Assembly (NCBI GenBank): GCA_039583875.1
Contig: CM077162.1
Location: 57,625,675 to 57,689,674, forward strand
Length of the DNA: 64,000 nucleotides
Source of the DNA: Platanthera guangdongensis
Lineage: Eukaryota; Streptophyta; Magnoliopsida; Asparagales; Orchidaceae
Reading direction: 5' to 3'
The notes beneath the pieces were generated by a model that saw only the letters and a program-made list of their open reading frames with translations, made no database searches and was not told the DNA's origin. Both the position numbers and the translations under genes were made by a program. Within the stretch, counting starts at the first letter, position 1. Each line of letters starts with the position of its first letter. Positions 53,831 to 64,000 of this stretch are shown here, piece by piece.

Positions 53831-54394
53831 GGAAGAGAGGGGATGCTAGCAGCGGCAACAACAGACTTCGCCCGCCGTGGCTTAAATGCCACTCTTGCGA
53901 CGGGCTTTCCTTTAATCAAGAAACAAGATTACAACTTGTTTAAAGTACCTTTTTATGAGAAAGAAATAAAGGGTACAATGGGGGAAGCTGGCGGTTAAGG
54001 AATGAGTTGCCAGAGGCTAAGCAAAAGTGGCTTCTAACAGGCCTCATAGCTGATGGCAAGCTATGGAGGACTTGAAAACTGAGTCTGCAGGGCTTGCTGG
54101 CAAGCTGTAGAGGAATGAAAAACTTAGTCCGCAGGGCTTGCTGGCAAGCTGTGGAGGACTAGAAAACTGAGTCCGTAGGTCTTGCTGGCAGCGGCTGTTT
54201 TCCTCATGTGCGTCGTCACCCCCCCCCCCCCCCAAATGAGGGGTATCACGGGCTATTTATAGGCCCGGGGAAGATCTTCTAGAAGAAGGGCCCAGTGACG
54301 TCATCATGGAGACTTGTGCGGACTCGGCAAGCAAGCTGTCCGGCTGGGCGGACTGGGAGAAGGCAGGACGCCAACTTTGGGCTGCTGAGGTATA

Positions 54395-55060
54395 GGAGGC
54401 CGCCTTAGCAAGGAGGCCGCCACTGGTGGGCGGCATGGACCAGGAGGCCTCCCCTGGTGGGCGGCCTGGGCAAGGAGTCCATCCCTTATGGGCGGCCTAG
54501 ACTAGGAGAACACCCATAGTGGGCAGCCTGGGCAAGGAGGCCGCCCCTGGTGGGCGGCCTGGACCAGGAGGCCGCCCCTGGTGGGCGGCCTGTGCAAGGA
54601 GGCCGCCCTTGGTGGGCAACCTAGACCAGGAGGCTGCCCATGGTGGGCGGCCTGGGCAATGAGGCCGCCCTTGGTGGGTGGCCTAGACCAGGAGGCCCCT
54701 CATGGTGGGCGGACTAGGCAAGGAGGCCGCCCCTAGTGGGCATCCTGAGGCTGGAGGCCACCCCTGGTGGGAGGCCTGGAGCAGGGAGGCCTCCCCTGGT
54801 GGGCATACTGAGGCTGGAGGCTGCCCCTGGTAGGCAGCCTGGACCAGGGAGGCCGCCCTTGATGGGCAGACTGGAGTAGGGAGGTCGTCCATGGTAGGCG
54901 GCCTGGAGCAGGGAGGCCGCCCCTGGTGGGTGGCCTGGAGCATGGAGGCCACCCCTGGTGGGCGCCCTGTACAAGGAGGCCACCCCTGGTGGGCGGCCTG
55001 AGGCTGGAGGCCGCCCCTGGTGGGCGTCCTGAGTCAAAAGGCCCTCCCTAAAAGGGAGAT
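54395..55060 (-). repeat. GC-rich hairpin minisatellite, F 3' LTR
   Basis: Units of ~36 bp contain AGGCCGCCC-CTGGT-GGGCGGCCT, a 9-bp inverted repeat with a 5-base loop, followed by GGACCAGG or GGGCAAGG. The stem matches the E array but the loop and linker differ. Confidence 0.93.
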
Positions 55061-55759
55061 GGAATCTCTCTTCTGGCGATCTGGAGAATGAGTCCGCCTA
55101 GCCCGCGATGGCTGCTAGGCTGAGTCTGCTCATGTTGGAATGAAGATGCCTGCCGATGATCTAGAGCTGGGGTTCATCAACAAAAACGGACTAGAAGGCT
55201 TGATTGCACTTTGAGTCCGCCCTGCCCGCGATGAACGTAACATGACTGCTGATCTTTGCTGGTAGCCGGGGAGTTGGAGTGTCCGTGCTCTTAAGAGGAC
55301 TGATGAAGCTGGCTGCCCACGCTGCTGGGTGTCAATGGCTGAGTGACCTGCCGGACTGACGAGGCAGGCTGCGCGTGTTGGCGAGGTGGAAGCTGAGGTA
55401 GCTGGCTGGCGGCCTGGGGGCAGTTTGCCACCATTGTTTGGCGGTTTGAGCGGCCTGGGCGGATCGGCATCCGAGTCCGGCAAAGGGGGCTCCTGTTGAG
55501 ACAAGCTGCGATTAAGCTGATAAGGCAGGCGGCCTGCAGGAGAGGACTAAAGAAGCAGTCCGTGGCCCCTACTAACCATAAGGAACAAGCCACGGCTTCA
55601 GCGGTCAGATTGGTGAGACCGCCCATGCCGCGCGGCCTAAGCAGGCAGAAAGGCCTGTCCGCCCAAACGAGGGCATCGAGACCTCCATAAGGAAACTGGA
55701 GCAGGCCGCGACTGGCGAGCTGGCTGCCTTGGGAAGGATCGCCTATTTCGGGGTTAACA

Positions 55760-58372
55760 TAATCCTCGCACTTTTTTAAGTTCCGACTAGAACTTCGAAA
55801 AAGTAGGAGACCCACAAAAATCGTGATCCACCCCAAAGGAAAGGAAGGGGGCAAGGAGAGATAGAACCTGATGCCTCTCCTTAGAAGTTTGCTAATTCCT
55901 GTCTTTTTATTGCAAAGGAAACGTTAGTGTAGGCATGAGTGGAAGGTACATCCTGCGCGTTCCTGGGTTTGCCTTTGCAAAACGAATAAGATTTTACTTC
56001 TACTGAGTTCTGCAAAATGAAAGTAGAGAAAACATAGGAGCATAATAACTTGCAAGAACCTGATGGAGGCTTGCAAGCGTTTGCTGCTTTCTGCAAAAGA
56101 TATGTTAGAAGCAAATATGAGATATATAAAAGTAGCTTGCAAGTACATATGAAGAAACTTGCAAGCATCTGCTGATCTCTACAAGAAAAGAGTTAGGTGC
56201 AGACAAAATATGTGGAAGTAGCTTGCAAGTACCTGTAAAGAAGCTTGCAAGTGTCTGCTGATCTCTGCAAGAAAAGAGTTAGGAGAAGACAAAATATATG
56301 GAAGTAACTTGCAAGTACCTGTGAAGAAGCTTGCAAGTGTCTGCTGATCTCTGCAAGAAAAGATTTAGGAGCAGACCAAATATGTGAAAGTAGCTTGCAA
56401 GTGTCTGCTGATCTCTGCAAGAAAAGAGTTAGTAGCAGACAAAATATGTTGAAGTAGCTTACAAGTACCTGTGAAGAAGCTTACAAGTGTCTGCTGATCT
56501 CTGCAAGAAAAGAATTAAGAGCAGACAAAATATGTGGAAGTAGCTTGCAAGTACCTGTGAAGAAGCTTGCAAGTGTCTGCTGATCTCTGCAAAAAAAGAC
56601 TTAGGAGCAGACAAAATATGTGAAAGTAGCTTGCAAGTACCTGTGAAGAAGCTTGCAAGTGTCTGCTGATCTCTGCAAGAAAAGAGATAGGAGCAGACAA
56701 AATATGTGAAAGTTGCTTTCAAGTACCTGTGAAGAAACTTGCAAGCATCTGTTGATCTCTGCGAAGAGACTTGCAAGTATCTGCTGATCTCTGCAAGAGG
56801 AGAATTAGAAGCAGATGTGGTATATGAAGGAGGGATGCATGTACCTGTGAGGAAACTTGTAAGCATCTGTTGATCTCTACAGGAGGAGAGTTAGAAGCAG
56901 ATATGATGAAAATACTAAGCTGTAAGTACCTGTATAAGGCTTGCAGGTGCCTGCTGATCACTGCAAAGACAAGAGTGAGCAGCAGACATAATATAATGAG
57001 CTAAGCTGCAAGTCCCTGGAGGAGGCATGCAGATGCTAACTGTTGATAAGATAAGGATGATATGATCATATAGCAGAGGAAATGTCTGATGCACTCTGCC
57101 GATAATTGAATGACGATCAAACCAGAGTAGTGTTCTTCTTGCTATATTAGAGATATCTTTAACATAAAGTCCAGATCAATAAGACGAGTGTTGACTATTG
57201 ATATAATAGGACGGATATGATCAGATTAGCAGATAAGAAGCTTGACGAATTCTGCCAATCTTAACTAGATTCCAATAGCAAGGCTTGATGATCAAGGAGT
57301 GGCAGATTCATTGATCAATGCTTGATGCCATTAAGATTTGATAACAGTAGTAAAGCTTATATAAGTAGAGAGTTTGTAAGTCACCATCTGATAGAGATTA
57401 TGCAGGCAATGCATATAAGATGAGCATAAGCAAAAATGATTTTTGCAAATCCTTTTGGTAGGTCGGATTTAACCTGTTCACCTATCAAAGAGGAAGTTGA
57501 TAAAAAGACGTCTATACTCGGAAGTGACCAAAGAAGGCCGGATGCTGCCACAGGTGTTCCCCGTGGGCCTTATGCATCGCTTGCCTGAGAATGGTCATCA
57601 CGAGTATAGTCCTACTAAGATCGGGCTAGCCGCGCATCCTTTAGAAGGGCACAAAAGAAAAAAGCATAAGAAATCCTGAGAAGGATCGCTGGATACACTC
57701 CTCTCATACCTCGGTTACAACATCACTGATCAATGATACTAGTTGCGCCAAATGGCCTAAAGCATTGCTTGTATGTGGAAACATCAGTTGAGTTGTGGGC
57801 CTCGAAAAAGCACAGATTGAGAGTACCATAGAGTATTCAACCATCACAGTTGTGAGATGATCGAAGAGACAAGGATACGCTTGGTCGCCATTGCTTGTCA
57901 AGAAAAGATCATCGTAACTGTAATGAATCCCTAACGGAGCACATCAGAGCTAACACATGGGGCCTCGCTGGCACACAATCTATGTTAGATTCTGGCTAGG
58001 ATCCAAAGTCCCGTATTCCACCGCATGAGAGTTGGATAGCTCCCAATACACAAATGCAAACACTCCCCGCGATATGTGGTCGTTGTGGCTTTACGCCGGA
58101 ATCTAATCTCGAGGGGGCCTATAGCAAGACTCGATGATATCTCAGTGGTTCAGTGGTCTCTTTGGCAAAGAGAAAAATGGAAGAAGAAACATTACAAAAA
58201 GAGAACTGTGTTAGTACGGGATCCCCGATGAAAACTTTATTGAAAAGCAAGAAGGAACACTTAGAAGTGTTTTGAAGAGGAAAATGTTTGAAAGAGTAAG
58301 AGTAGAGATAACCAATCATTGTTGTGAAAACATTTGGAGAACTATGAATTCCTTTGTTGGCTTAGAATAGTC
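55760..58372 (-). other. non-coding interior of F with polypurine tract
   Basis: The polypurine tract AAAAAAGTGCGAGGATTA (minus, about 55760-55778) adjoins the 3' LTR. The rest aligns in order with 17758-19598 of E. No pol-derived sequence was found. Confidence 0.78.
56160..56960 (-). repeat. 86-bp tandem repeat in F interior
   Basis: The phrase CTGCTGATCTCTGCAAGAA recurs with spacing 86 bp (56169, 56255, 56341, then 56405 after a 22-bp loss, 56491, 56577, 56663), with more diverged units to about 56960. Each unit also has 'CTTGCAAGTACCTGT'. Confidence 0.93.
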
Positions 58373-60019
58373 TTCCAAGCATGCCCTCGTCATCGGCATC
58401 GAAGCATTTGACAGTTTTTTTAACGACGAGGAGAGGTGGTTCTTCGACTAGGCTACCCCTCTTGAGCTGCAAGGAATGTCTGCAACTTCTTTGCCCTTTG
58501 AGGTTACTGGATCAGAGCGATCATCTTTGGGAAACAGGTCACGCATCTTACCCTGCCGCAACATATTTTGCACTAGTTGGCGGAGTGCTTGGTAGTTCTC
58601 AGTCAGGTGGCCCGGCTCTTTGTGGAATTCACAATATGGATCTGAGTCTTTTGATCTTTGATCAGATGGTCGATAAGGCCTCTTGTAGTTAGATCTATCC
58701 TTCATGATTTGGCTTACTTCTTGCATGGCTTCATCTAGCTCAGACTCATGCAAGTCATAGTCTTGCTGCTGATGAACGGCAGCTGTTTGTGAAGATGGAG
58801 CTAGTGGTAGTAGAAGGTTATCTTGAGCACGATCACGGCTTGGGAAGGGATACCGTTGGCGTTGAAATCTTCTTTCCCTCCTTGAGTTAGTCGGGAAATC
58901 TTTCCGAGGAGTTCTCAGAGGCTGCTTGTGAGAAGGAGGATCCTACTCTGATATAGCCTGAGAGCCTGGATAGAAGGGGACCGGGTTACTCTTTTAACCT
59001 CGTATGTATGAGTTGGCTAAGACAATCAACTCTTGGTATGTTCTTGGAGCACGGACATTGGCTTCAAACTTGAGAGGCCCTTCACGTAGACCGTGGATAA
59101 GAGTCACTCGGTACATTTCTTGACCCACAATTTCGATGTCCCAGATTTCTCTCTAGAATCGATCAATAAATTGAGACCAAGTTTCATTCTCTCACTTCTT
59201 GATCTCAAAGAGGGCTTCTGTACCACACTTTCTCTTAGTTGAAGTAGTGAATCTGAGCAAGAACTCCCTTCGCAGATCAGTAATGGAATTGATGGAGTGA
59301 GGGAGAAGACCGTAGAACCAATCCCTCACTTGTCCATCAAAGGTAGTTACAAGAAGCTTGCACTTGGTTGCATCTGAGAGAGTTTTGAGAGCAACGATGG
59401 ATTCGAAAGCTTGAAGGTGCTTCAATGGATCAGCCTCTCTAGAGTATATTGGTAATCACGGCTCTCTGAAGTTTGCTGGAGTAGGTTCATGACGAACATT
59501 CTCTAAAAATGGCGAAGGCTCTTCCTGCTCTCCTACGGCATAAGGATAGAAGGGAGCAAAGGTTGTGGCTGCAAAAGAAGTAGGAGGAGGATAGAAGGGA
59601 GCAGATGCTGCAAGAGAAGCAAAGGCATGAGTTGATGGGTAAGGATGACTTCCCTGAAAGTTGAGAAATCTTGCAGGACTTCCCCGGGCTGCAGGGCAGC
59701 AGAAGTTTTGACGAGCTGCAAACTCTTCATCTTGAGGTCGCAAAGGGGCTGCAGGACCTTGCGGAAAGGTTGGAGTGTAAGGAGGATAAAACAGTGGGCA
59801 AGCCGGAGGATAAGCTTGAGTAGTCTCGGATGTTGGATTGATTGGAGCAGCTGGAGCTGCTGCAGGATGAGTGTCTAATTGTTGAGTGATTGCAACATGA
59901 ATTTGGTTGATTGCTTGGAACTGCTGAGCATTTTCACGACGTGATTGCTCGAAGGCCTCCCAGAGAGGATCTTCACTGGGACTTGGAGCAAGGTTCTCGG
60001 CTAGTTGATGGTCTGACAT
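58373..60019 (-). pseudogene. Tat-like gag of F
   Basis: On the minus strand it starts MSDHQLAENLAPSPSEDPLW at 60019. The capsid-like domain (KHLQAFESIVALKTLSDATKCK, VRDWFYGLLPHSI, LRREFLLRF) and the zinc-like YCEFHKEPGHLTENYQALR are present; in the latter the Cys found in E (ENCRALR) is Tyr, a lost ligand. Stops include TGA at 59456 (E has CGA, a CpG transition) and TGA at about 59192, with further breaks downstream. Gene order and end point match E. Confidence 0.9.
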
Positions 60020-60319
60020 GGCTAACTGTAGGTTTTCATCGTCTGTTCGGATATGAAGGTCGGGGGGTTAACTGTTGATGCTCGGAATCAGAAGGGGGCA
60101 GGTTATCGCGGGCACCAGCAGCTAACTGGGTGTGTTCGTTCTCACGGGCAAGGTGATTGAAGAAGATTGCGGGGATAGAGGAGGGAAGGAAGCTTCTGAG
60201 TGCTCGAGAGTGGAGCAAACGCTTGTTCAAGGGTTGCGGGGATAGAGGAGAGAAGGGCGCTGATCCGAGTGTTATGGTTGGGAAGGTTGATCAGGAGCTG
60301 CGAGTAGACGGTTGACCAG

Positions 60320-61068
60320 TAGAGAAGCTTAATGAGCAGCGAAGAAGCTTGATGAGTAGAGGAGAAGCTTACTGAGCAGAGAAGAAGCTTGCTGAGTAGA
60401 GGAGAAGCTTGCTGAGTAGAAAAGAAGCTTACTGAGGAGAGAAGAAGCTTGCTGAGCAGATAAGAAGCTTGTTGAGCAGAGGAGAAGCTTGCTAACCGGA
60501 GGAGAAGCTTGTTGAGCAGAGGAGAAGCTTGCTGAGCAGAGGAGAAGCATGCTGAGCAGAGGAGAAGCTTGCTCAGTATAGGAGAAGCTTGCTCAGTAGA
60601 GGAGAAGCTTGCTGAGCAGAGAAGAAGCTTGTTGAGCAGAGGAGAAGCTTGCAGAGCTGAGAAGAAGCTTGCTGAGTAGAGGAGAAGCTTGCTGGGAAGA
60701 GGAGAAGCTTACTCAGTAGAGGAGACGCTTGATCAGCAGAGGAGAAGCTTGCTCAGCAGAGGAGAAGCATGCTCAGTAGAGGAGAAGCTTGCTGAGTAGA
60801 GAAGAAGCTTGCTGTGCAGAGGAAAAGCTTGCTGAGCAGTGAAGAAGCTTGCTGAGCAGAGGAGAAGCTTGCTGAGCAGAGGAGAAGCTTATGCAGCAGA
60901 GGAGAAGCTTGCTCAGCAGAGGAGAAGCTTGCTGAGTAGAGGAGAAGCTTGCTCAGCAGAGGAGAAGCTTGCTCAGTAGAGGAGAAGCTTGCTTAGTAGA
61001 GGAGAAGCTTGTTCAGCAGAGGAGAAGCTTACTCAGCAGAGGAGAAGCTAGCTGAGCAGAGGAGAAGA
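60320..61068 (-). repeat. 20-bp HindIII-site minisatellite, F 5' LTR
   Basis: About 37 tandem units of the same 20-bp repeat, some 13 fewer than in the 3' LTR of the same element, so units were gained or lost after insertion. Confidence 0.94.
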
Positions 61069-61639
61069 GAGGGGCCTCTAGCAGCGAAAACAACAGACTT
61101 CGCCCGCCGTAGCTTAAATGTCACTCTTGCTACGGGTTTTCCTTTAATCAAGAAACAAGATTACAACTTGATTAAAGTACCTTTTCATGAGAAAGAAATA
61201 AAGGGTACAATGGGGGAAGCTGGAGATTAAGGAAGGAGTTGCCAGAGGCTAAGGAAAAGAGGCTGCTAGCAGGCCGCACAGCTTGATCGCAAGCTATGGA
61301 GGACTGGAAAACTGAGTCTGCAGGGCTTGCTGGCAAGCTGTGGAGGACTGGAAAACTGATTCTGCTGGGCTTGCTGGCAAGCTGTGGAGGACCGGAAAAC
61401 TGAGTCCGCAGGTCTTGCTGGCAGCGACAGTTTTCCTCCTACGCGTCGTCTCCCCCCCCCCCCCCCAAAAAAAAATTAATGAGAGGTATCAGGGGCTATT
61501 TATAGGCCCGGGGAAGATCTTCTAGAAGCAGGGCCAGTGAAGTCATAATGGAGACTTGTGCGGACTCGACGAGCAAGCTGTCCGGCTGGGTAGACTGGGA
61601 GAAGGCAGGCCGCCTGTTTTGGGCTGCTGAGGCATCGGG

Positions 61640-62190
61640 GGCGGCCTGTGCAAGGAGGCCACCCCTGGTGGGCGGCCTGGACCAGGAGGCTGCTCCTGGT
61701 GGGCGGCCTGGGCAAGGAGGCCGCCCCTGGTGGGCGGCCTGGACTAGGAGGCCGCCCATGGTGGGCGGCCTGGGCAAGGAGGCCGCCCCTGGTGGGTGGA
61801 CTGGACTAGGAGGCCACCCCTGGTGGGCGGCCTTGGCAAGGAGGCCGCCCCTGGTGGGCGGCTTGGAATATGAGACCGCCCGTGGTGGGCGGCCTGGGCA
61901 AGGAGGCCGCCCCTGGTGGGCGTCCTAGACCAGGAGGCCGCCCCTGTTAGGCAGCCTGGGCAAGGATGCTGCCCCTGGTGGGAGGCCAGAGGCTGGAGGC
62001 CGCCCCTGGTGGGCGGCTTGGAGCAGGGAGGCCGCCCCTGGTGGGTGTTCTGGAGCAGGGAGGCCGCCCCTGGTGGGCGGCCTAGAGCAGGGAGGGCGCC
62101 CCTGGTGGGCGGCCTCGGCAAGGAGGCTGACCCTGTTGGGCGGCCTGAGGCTGGAGGCCGCCCCTAGTGGGCGGCCTGAGGCAACAGGCC
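61640..62190 (-). repeat. GC-rich hairpin minisatellite, F 5' LTR
   Basis: This is the same ~36-bp hairpin unit as at 54395-55060, with fewer units. Confidence 0.93.
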
Positions 62191-63189
62191 CTCCCTATAG
62201 GGGAGATGGAATCTCTCTTCTGGCGAGCCGGAGAATGAGTCCGCCGATCCCGCGACGGCTGCTAGCCTGAGTCTACTCATGTTGGAACGAAGATGCCTAC
62301 CGCTGAGCTGGAGCTGGGGTTCATCAACATATGCGGACTGGAAGGCTTGACTGCACTTTGAGTCTGCCCAGCTCGCGATGAACGTAACATGGCTGCTGAT
62401 CTTTGCGGGTAGCCGGGGAGTTGGAGTGTCCGAGCTCTTAAGCGGACTGATGAAGCTGGCTGCCCACGCTGCTGGGTGACAAGGGCTGAGCGACCTGCCG
62501 GACTGACGAGGCAGGCCGCGTGTGTTATTGAGGTGGAAGCTGAGGTAGCTGGTTGGCGGCCTGGGGGCAGGTCGCCACCTTTGTTAGGCGGTTTGAGCGG
62601 CCTGGGTGGATAGGAATCCGAGTCCAGCAAAGGGTCTCCTATTGAGACAAGTTGTGATTAAGTTGACAAGACAGGCAGCCTGCAGGGGCAGACTGAAGAA
62701 ATAGTCTGCGGCCCCTGCCGACCCTAAGGAACAAGCCGCGGCCTGGGCTGTCAGACCACTGAGACCGCCCACACCGCGTGGCCTGAGCGGACAGAAAGGC
62801 ATGTCCGCCCAAATGAGGGCGTCGAGACCTCCAGGAGGAAACTAGAGCAGGCCGAGACTAGCGAGCTGGCTGCCTTGGGAAGGATTGCCGATTTTGGGGT
62901 TAACACTTAAACTCTTGTCACACAAGATCTAGGTTGGAAGAAAGCACTATGAATCTTCACAGACTGTTAGGTTTGCTCTAGAAGTGGCGGCGACGACACA
63001 CGATGGAAACAAGCTTGGCAATGGCGATGATATCGACACTTTCAGAAACGCTTTCCGTCGGGCCTATTCTCTCAGGTTTAGAACAGTGCGGCAGTTCTGT
63101 ACTTGTCGTTTGGTGTTGTCTATGTCAAAATCCTAAAGCATCTCCTATTTATTCCCAAAGGGATAAATAGTTGAAGCATGTCACTATCG

Positions 63190-63670
63190 GCAGGCCCGTA
63201 ACACTTGGAATATATAATTCGATGAGTCAATACTTGACTCGACGAATTGTCGAGTGATCATAACACACTCAACGACTGGGAGTGGCCTCATCACTTGAAC
63301 CGATGAATTAATATTTGACTCGATTAAGCGTCAAGTACACTCAATGGCTAACTCAACGAGTCAACATTTGACTTGACGAAGCATCGAATGGACTCAATGC
63401 ACTAAACACAGTACTCGTCGAATCAACACTTGACTCGACGAATCTTCGAGTGAACTCGATGCTCTCAATGCCTATTTCGACAAGTCAACATTAAACTGGA
63501 AGAAGTTGTCAAATGGTCTCGACGTACTCAATGACATCATTCGACCAATCAACAATTGACTCGACCAATCGTCGAGTGGTCTCAACACTCTCAATGCTAA
63601 CTCGACGAATCAACACTTAACTCGATGAAAACATCGAGTGGTCTCGATGCACTCAATGCCTGGCTGAGTA
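63190..63670 (-). repeat. CTCGACGAATC-type array in S2
   Basis: ACTCGACGAATC, ATTCGTCGAG and variants (CTCGATGAA, TTGACTCGACGAA) recur about every 20-35 bp, with a higher-order unit of ~60 bp ending in CTCAATGC. On the minus strand the array is upstream of the TATA-like sequence at 63144-63155. Confidence 0.88.
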
Positions 63671-63843
63671 TACTTGACACACTCAATGCCTGGTTAAGTC
63701 CAGACCTTCACTCATCTCATATCTGTTAAACCAACATTATCCAATCCTCCAAATGCTCTTATGTGTGACACCTTATGCTCATATTGTGTTGGTAGTGAGG
63801 CTACATGTTTGGTCACTTCTAGATTACCATGGTAATACCAACA

Positions 63844-64000
63844 AAATATTGTGAGCCTATCATACCAAGTACAAGGTGCTTGTTTCAGTCTGTATAAGGC
63901 TTTCACTAATTTGTAATCATGATTTGGGTAGTCAGCATTCTTGAAGCAGGGTGGGTGCTCTACATACACCTCTTCCTTGATATATCTATTTAAAAATACG
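63844..64000 (-). pseudogene. copia RT fragment of H (5' side of S2)
   Basis: On the minus strand one reads NRYIKEEVYVEHPPCFKNADY, KLVKALYRLKQAPCTWYDRLTIF, the mid part of copia reverse transcriptase. It ends exactly at the S2 insertion, and the frame continues at 29272 with LLEQGF. Several conserved residues are changed (GLKQAPRAW to RLKQAPCTW). The window ends inside the gene. Confidence 0.9.

Larger units (their letters stand above)
52567..55759 (-). mobile_element. 3' LTR of F
   Basis: It ends TGTTGATGCTCGG on the plus strand at 52567 and starts TGTTAACCCCGAAAT on the minus strand at 55759. It contains the 20-bp minisatellite (about 52815-53830), TATA (54253-54262, minus), TGACGTCA (54296-54303) and the hairpin minisatellite (about 54395-55060), plus a 15-base C run near 54220. 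Confidence 0.93.
52567..62905 (-). mobile_element. gag-only LTR retrotransposon F (same family as E)
   Basis: On the minus strand the 5' LTR is 60073-62905 (2833 bp), the interior is 55760-60072 (4313 bp) and the 3' LTR is 52567-55759 (3193 bp). Flanks are cttat (52562-52566) and cttaa (62906-62910), a one-mismatch duplication. As in E, only gag is present. The LTRs are longer than those of E, mainly because the minisatellites are longer. The host is S2. Confidence 0.92.
60073..62905 (-). mobile_element. 5' LTR of F
   Basis: On the minus strand it starts TGTTAACCCC at 62905 and ends CATCAACA at 60073. It contains the hairpin minisatellite (about 61640-62190), a TATA box CTATAAATAG (61497-61506, minus), a mutated bZIP site (TGAAGTCA near 61540) and the 20-bp minisatellite (about 60320-61068). 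Confidence 0.93.
29273..63843 (-). mobile_element. solo LTR S2, split by elements B and F
   Basis: Its pieces are 29273-29493, 52531-52566 and 62911-63843, ~1190 bp in total. Ends are TGTTGGTATTACC (minus strand, from 63843) and AAATCCAACA (at 29273). The flanks aaatg (29268-29272) and aaata (63844-63848) form a one-mismatch duplication, and removal restores the RT frame of H. No PBS or internal region exists, so it is most simply a solo LTR. A TATA-like GGAATAAATAGG lies at 63144-63155 (minus). Orientation is inferred from the motif array lying upstream of that TATA, as in the other families. Confidence 0.82.
23651..64000 (-). mobile_element. Sirevirus-like copia element H (old, interrupted, incomplete)
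   Basis: Pieces of one minus-strand element are: 3' LTR 23651-26561 (net ~1377 bp once S1 is removed), polypurine tracts, a long untranslated region, RNase H/RT 28259-29272, and RT again at 63844-64000. The RT reading frame joins correctly across 29272/63844 once S2 and its nested insertions are removed, which shows that one gene was split. The 5' half lies right of the window. H abuts Athila integrase at 23650/23651; the expected duplication is cccct (23646-23650). Confidence 0.85.

Noticed and set aside
52811..53998. Leu/Ser-rich frames across the 20-bp HindIII-site minisatellites
   Set aside because: Low-complexity translation of a 20-bp tandem repeat in an LTR; no conserved start or end between copies.
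1..64000. tRNA, rRNA or small nuclear RNA genes
   Set aside because: The only tRNA-like matches are primer binding sites of 11 bases; no cloverleaf or rRNA core sequence was seen.

Overview
This window is repeat-only nuclear DNA of a flowering plant with a large, retrotransposon-rich genome. I see no cellular protein-coding gene, rRNA, tRNA or CRISPR array. The plant assignment rests on the mix of element lineages: Sirevirus/Maximus-type Ty1-copia, Tekay-like Ty3-gypsy, Athila-like Ty3-gypsy and Tat-like gag-only elements, with LTRs of 1-3 kb and primer binding sites matching initiator tRNA-Met. The species cannot be named from the sequence.

The whole window resolves into one stack of insertions, most steps supported by LTR ends (TG...CA) and 5-bp target-site duplications (TSDs). 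The outermost visible layer is an Athila-like element on the minus strand (element D; pieces at 12712-13823 and 21828-23650). Three elements cut it. On the left is a Tekay-like gypsy element C (6724-12711, minus), itself cut by a Sirevirus copy B' (1543-6723, plus), which is cut by another Sirevirus A' (1-1542, plus). In the middle is the gag-only element E (13824-21827, plus). On the right is a decayed Sirevirus H (from 23651 to beyond 64000, minus). H carries a solo LTR S1 in its 3' LTR (24577-26105) and a second solo LTR S2 in its reverse transcriptase (29273-63843, discontinuous). S2 carries Sirevirus B (29494-52525; TSD ACGTC on both sides) and a second gag-only element F (52567-62905, minus). 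B carries a full-length Sirevirus A inside its 5' LTR (29680-41393; TSD GTGAG on both sides). The deepest path is D<-H<-S2<-B<-A, five layers.

A is the best-preserved element: 2.03-kb LTRs, PBS, gag-pol in one frame with a few nonsense codons but no frameshift seen, a third ORF, and a polypurine tract. B has intact LTRs and reverse transcriptase but lacks protease and the integrase core, so it would have depended on a relative. E and F carry only a gag gene between long LTRs, so they also would need enzymes in trans.

The most unusual signal is in the non-coding DNA. Several LTR families each carry an array of a short palindrome, different in each: GTGTCGACAC in A, TCGACGAA-type inverted pairs (plus a block of the A motif) in B, TCTCGAGA/ACTCGAGT in S1, CTCGACGAATC-type in S2, and GC-rich hairpin minisatellites in E and F. 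In A and B the family-specific motif occurs a second time, in the spacer between pol and the extra third ORF. This suggests a paired cis-element and accessory-protein system, which is inference only.
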